Below are positions 4,426 to 6,944 of a stretch of 6,944 nucleotides of DNA, in pieces. Both the position numbers and the translations under genes were made by a program. The notes beneath the pieces were generated by a model that was given only the letters and a program-made list of their open reading frames with translations, was not told the DNA's origin and ran no database searches. Origin of the DNA: JAGXLP01 sp042218715 (lineage in GTDB: Bacteria > Bipolaricaulota > Bipolaricaulia > M55B111). The DNA is taken from the NCBI GenBank assembly GCA_042218715.1, contig JBDGQU010000018.1, positions 1-6,944 on the forward strand, given 5' to 3'. The stretch's first letter is position 1, and every line of letters begins with the position of its first letter.

Positions 4426-5361
4426 TCACCCCTCCCGTACTGTTAGGTCCAGCAGGAGCGAAACGAGGGCCATCCTCACCGGAACGCCATTCCCGGCTTG
4501 ATTGAAGAATACCGTATTTTCCATGTCGTCGACATCTGCGTTAATCTCGTTAACTCTGGGAAGAGGATGAAGCAAAAGTGGTTCGCCACATCTCTCCAGC
4601 AGGTCCTTATCTATCTCGTAAGCGTTAGCAACCTTTTTGTACTCTGAGATATCGGGAAATCTCTCCTTCTGGATCCGCGTCGCGTAGACGAGGTCCGCCT
4701 CCGCCACCGAGCTCTCCAGATCGTCCGTCTCTTTCGGTCTCAATCCTTTCTCCTTCAGTTCAAGCAATAGGTCTTCCTTCATCCTCAATTGGCCTGGAGA
4801 ATTCAATATCAGCTTCACGTCGAAGCGAGTTAGCGCTCTCGCCAGAGATCTGGTCGTCCGACTGTACCTGAGATCTCCGGCAAGCGTTATCGTGTTTCCA
4901 TCTATTTCTTCTAGCTCTTTCCTAATCGTATAAAGGTCCAGCAACGTCTGAGTCGGATGGTTGGCGCTACCGTCCCCTCCGTTCATCACCGGTATCTCTA
5001 AAAGTTCGCTTGCCAGTTTTGCCGAGCCTTCGCTGGGATGTCTGAGCACCAGAATATCAACGTACTCACTTACTGTTCTTAAAGTGTCGGCAAGGGTTTC
5101 GCCCTTCTGGACGCTAGTCCCTTCCGTGGACGGAAAGCCGACAGTATCTCCGCCAAGCCGTTTCATCGCCGCCTGGAAGCTAATTCTCGTCCGAGTGCTC
5201 GGTTCGAAAAACAGAGTGCCCATGAGGTGGCCCCTGGCGGCATCCGTTCCCATGCTTCTGTACTGCTCCATCTGCCGCGCCCTGTCCATTATCGTTTCCA
5301 GCTCTTCTCTTGTTTTATCCCTTATCGTGATAAAATCGGTTCCGGCGAAAACGTTGGACAC
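4426..5361 (-). CDS. pyrB: Aspartate carbamoyltransferase catalytic subunit
   Basis: PyrB condenses carbamoyl phosphate with aspartate, the first committed pyrimidine step. The 311 residues match the family. Carbamoyl phosphate site: FEPSTRTR (S55-R59), 80s loop TSVQKGETLADT (S83, K86), RHP (R107, H108) and NHPTQ (H135-Q138). Aspartate site: GDLRYSRT (R168), TRIQKER (R229, Q231) and HPLPR (L267, P268). All catalytic residues are present. The start is GTG; an ATG eight bases upstream is out of frame. GAGGTGA (5369-5375) ends 7 nt before the GTG and overlaps the pyrE stop codon, giving coupled translation. It is adjacent to pyrI, as expected for an allosteric ATCase. Confidence 0.98.
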   Translation of the reverse strand: MSNVFAGTDFITIRDKTREELETIMDRARQMEQYRSMGTDAARGHLMGTLFFEPSTRTRISFQAAMKRLGGDTVGFPSTEGTSVQKGETLADTLRTVSEYVDILVLRHPSEGSAKLASELLEIPVMNGGDGSANHPTQTLLDLYTIRKELEEIDGNTITLAGDLRYSRTTRSLARALTRFDVKLILNSPGQLRMKEDLLLELKEKGLRPKETDDLESSVAEADLVYATRIQKERFPDISEYKKVANAYEIDKDLLERCGEPLLLHPLPRVNEINADVDDMENTVFFNQAGNGVPVRMALVSLLLDLTVREG

Positions 5362-5368
5362 CTGACCA

Positions 5369-5375
5369 TCACCTC
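5369..5375 (-). promoter_or_regulatory. Shine-Dalgarno site for pyrB
   Basis: GAGGTGA on the minus strand, 7 nt before the GTG start of pyrB; its last three bases are the pyrE stop codon TGA. It fixes the GTG as the start, because the nearby ATG is out of frame. Confidence 0.75.
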
Positions 5376-5995
5376 TTTTCCAGATACCGCTTCACTTTCT
5401 CAACCATTTCACTATCGATCTTTCCCCTTGACTCCAGCTCTTCAACCAGGGGTTCTACGTTGGCAACCTTATTCAGGTTCAACCCTTCGCCCTTCAAGTT
5501 TTCTTCTCCGCCTTCCGTCCTGTCCAGCAACACCAGAACGTCGTCCACTACTCCCCCGCGTTCCCGAACCGATCTGACTGCTTCGAGCACGCTCCCTCCC
5601 GTGGTAATTACGTCGTCGATTACGAGTACTCGATCGCCTTTCCCCATCTCTCCCTCCACCTGTCGCTGTTCGCCGTGTGACTTTCCCCGGTTTCGCACGT
5701 AGGTGAGAGGAACCCCGAGCTTGTGAGCGAGTAGGGTGCCAAACGGCAATCCCCCCGTGGGAACTGCAGAAACCACGTCGAAGTCGAGACCATTCCGTCG
5801 CACCAGGTCCGCTGCCATTCCCGTAGCAATATCGAACAGGTCCGGATAGGAGGGAAGCAACCGTAAATCCACGTAATAAGGACTGGTAACCCCCGAGGTA
5901 AGCGTAAACTCGCCAAAGTCCAGACAACCGCTCTTCCACAGTATCGGAGCCAACTTCTTGCTCCGAAGCGAAATCTCCGAATCTTCTCGATCCAT
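5369..5995 (-). CDS. pyrE: Orotate phosphoribosyltransferase
   Basis: PyrE joins orotate to PRPP to give OMP. It has 208 residues. Motifs: FTLTSGVTSPYYVDLR (about 30-45, orotate/PRPP contact), VPTGGLPFG (about 78-86), the flexible catalytic loop VRNRGKSHGE (about 100-109) with K105 and H107, and the PRPP signature VLVIDDVITTGGS (123-135) with the paired aspartates. Compared with the bacterial loop RKEAKDHGE, the second basic position is Asn (N102) rather than Lys, a mild departure. The ATG follows the pyrF stop TAA without a gap (TAAATGG), and GGTGG lies just before that stop, so the two genes are probably translationally coupled. Together with pyrF it completes the path to UMP. Confidence 0.97.
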   Translation of the reverse strand: MDREDSEISLRSKKLAPILWKSGCLDFGEFTLTSGVTSPYYVDLRLLPSYPDLFDIATGMAADLVRRNGLDFDVVSAVPTGGLPFGTLLAHKLGVPLTYVRNRGKSHGEQRQVEGEMGKGDRVLVIDDVITTGGSVLEAVRSVRERGGVVDDVLVLLDRTEGGEENLKGEGLNLNKVANVEPLVEELESRGKIDSEMVEKVKRYLEKR

Positions 5996-6748
5996 TTAGC
6001 CACCCACTTTGTTCATCTTTTCTTTTATCGTCATCGCCGATTCTCCAGGATCGTCAGCCTGGTATATAGCCCTGCCGACTATCTCAAAATCCGCCCCCGC
6101 GGCGATCGCATCACCGGGTTTTCCACCCTGAGCACCTATGCCCGGAGTGAGTAACAGTATATTCGGCCCGATCCATTCCCGAGCCCGACTCACTTCTTCG
6201 GGTCTCGTAGCCGGTGCAATCACGCCGTCCGCGCTCTTCTTCCGGGCAAAACCGGCAAGTTCTTCCGCTTTCGGGGTGATGAACTTGTTACTTCCAGGGT
6301 GAGACATATTAACGACGAGAATTATCCCTCCATCTTGATCCCGAACTTCCTCGAACAGGCCGGAAAGGCCTTTTTCGAATCCGACAAACGGGTGGGCGAT
6401 AATCGCGTCGAACCCCATCTCCATAGCCTGTTTCCCTATCCACCGGGAAGTGTTGTCAATATCCGCCACCTTTAAGTCGGCAATTGCCACGATATCGACT
6501 TCGTCAACCAGTTCCGAAGTGAGGTCCGGGCCCAGAGACAAAAGCAGCGGATAGTTTATCTTTACCGCGGCAACGTGGTCTTCTACCGCCTGAAGTGTCG
6601 AAAGTGCCCTTCTGTAGAGCCGATCTCTTCTCTTCTCTCTTTCCGATTCGGGGAGCGAATAAAGAGGAAGGGAAAGGTCCAACGCGAAGATTAATTTGGA
6701 GTTTAGTCCGCCGCTCCTGGTCGAAATTTTTCTTTTAAAGTTTTTCAT
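5996..6748 (-). CDS. pyrF: Orotidine 5'-phosphate decarboxylase
   Basis: PyrF decarboxylates OMP to UMP, the last step of the pathway. It has 250 residues and resembles the compact archaeal enzyme, with roughly 15 extra residues at the N-terminus before SKLIFALDLS. TIM-barrel catalytic residues are in place: D24 (FALDLS), K63 (VKINYP) and the D91-K93-D96 set in IADLKVADID. Phosphate and base contacts follow: NMSHPG (147-152), PGIGAQGG (202-209) and VGRAIY (224-229). It is the first gene of the operon. Its ATG has no Shine-Dalgarno sequence; a TATA-like box about 30 nt upstream suggests a leaderless or nearly leaderless mRNA, which is common in archaea. A later in-frame start is unlikely because the next Met codons lie inside the barrel. 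Confidence 0.97.
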   Translation of the reverse strand: MKNFKRKISTRSGGLNSKLIFALDLSLPLYSLPESEREKRRDRLYRRALSTLQAVEDHVAAVKINYPLLLSLGPDLTSELVDEVDIVAIADLKVADIDNTSRWIGKQAMEMGFDAIIAHPFVGFEKGLSGLFEEVRDQDGGIILVVNMSHPGSNKFITPKAEELAGFARKKSADGVIAPATRPEEVSRAREWIGPNILLLTPGIGAQGGKPGDAIAAGADFEIVGRAIYQADDPGESAMTIKEKMNKVGG

Positions 6749-6785
6749 TTGTTTGGGTCGTTGGTTTGGGTAAGTTTATCATAGC
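6749..6785 (-). promoter_or_regulatory. Putative pyr operon promoter with GTTTGGGT direct repeats
   Basis: On the minus strand TATGATAAACTTA (about 6771-6783) is the best TATA-like box, roughly 30 nt before the pyrF ATG, so initiation should fall at or within a few bases of the start codon. Between box and start lie two direct repeats, GTTTGGGT on the plus strand at 6751-6758 and 6764-6771, spaced 13 nt apart. Their position over the expected initiation region would suit a repressor, but no regulator gene is in the window. The match to the archaeal BRE is poor. Confidence 0.4.
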
Positions 6786-6835
6786 AGGGAGATTTTGCAA
6801 GTATCGGCGTAAGCTCTTTCCAAATTCCACCGTTC

Positions 6836-6883
6836 TCGATAGGTGGATCTTTCCAGATCCGTTGTGATGTTTGGGTAAAGTGT
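6836..6883 (+). repeat. Hairpin repeat copy A' (left-end class) upstream of the operon
   Basis: TCGATAG, arms TGGATCT (6844-6850) and AGATCCG (6855-6861) around the loop TTCC; the outermost pair of the seven is T-G. The tail is diverged (GTTTGGGTAAAGTGT) and resembles part of the pyrF promoter region. It corresponds position for position to copy A at 196-243. Confidence 0.82.
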
Positions 6884-6915
6884 CATAATCTTCCTCTGGC
6901 CCTTATGTACCTTTT

Positions 6916-6944
6916 TCGATAGACAGGCTTTTCCAAGCCTGTTG
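6916..6944 (+). repeat. Hairpin repeat copy B' (left-end class), cut by the window edge
   Basis: TCGATAG, arms CAGGCTT (6924-6930) and AAGCCTG (6935-6941) around the loop TTCC, then TTG at the edge. It lies exactly 80 nt after the start of A', the same spacing as A to B. A further right-end copy and central hairpin may continue beyond the window. Confidence 0.82.

Noticed and set aside
5469..6003. Long alternative minus-strand frames over pyrE
   Set aside because: The pyrE frame contains the full PRPP signature and loop; the other frames are rich in Arg and Ser and show no motif.

Overview
The window carries one compact operon for de novo UMP synthesis, read entirely on the minus strand (about 6748 down to 792). 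It sits between intergenic stretches filled with an unusual family of hairpin repeats. In transcription order the genes are pyrF, pyrE, pyrB, pyrI, pyrK, pyrC and pyrD. Every enzyme from carbamoyl phosphate plus aspartate to UMP is present: aspartate carbamoyltransferase with its regulatory chain (pyrB, pyrI), dihydroorotase (pyrC), an NAD-linked class 1B dihydroorotate dehydrogenase (pyrD with pyrK), orotate phosphoribosyltransferase (pyrE) and OMP decarboxylase (pyrF). Only carbamoyl phosphate synthase is missing.

The organism is most likely an archaeon, probably euryarchaeal or a related uncultured lineage. Supporting signs are the separate PyrB/PyrI pair, the short archaeal-type PyrF, the PyrK/PyrD pair, a first gene with a TATA-like box about 30 nt upstream and no Shine-Dalgarno sequence (leaderless style), and internal genes with GGTG or GAGGTGA ribosome sites and many GTG/TTG starts. 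The genus cannot be named from this sequence.

Layout: 1-77 holds a degenerate 7-bp tandem repeat; 78-195 is unassigned. Positions 196-738 form an array of seven hairpin repeat copies in mixed orientation, including two composite units of about 149 bp with the same architecture. A separate 10-bp hairpin (751-780) follows pyrD. The operon is tightly packed (gaps of 0-7 nt or short overlaps) except for 182 nt between pyrI and pyrK, which contain an 89-bp inverted-repeat hairpin. Upstream of pyrF, from 6836 to the window edge, two hairpin copies reappear in the same order, orientation and spacing as at 196-304, so the operon is bracketed by direct repeats of about 109 bp.

The operon is ordinary metabolism. 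The unusual part is the repeat family. Conserved flanks surround stems whose sequence differs between copies while pairing is kept and the loop stays TTCN. Plus-oriented and minus-oriented copies form two end classes that pair head to head around a shared central hairpin. This resembles REP/BIME elements or the ends of a non-autonomous element mobilised in trans, but no transposase is in the window and the mechanism is inferred.
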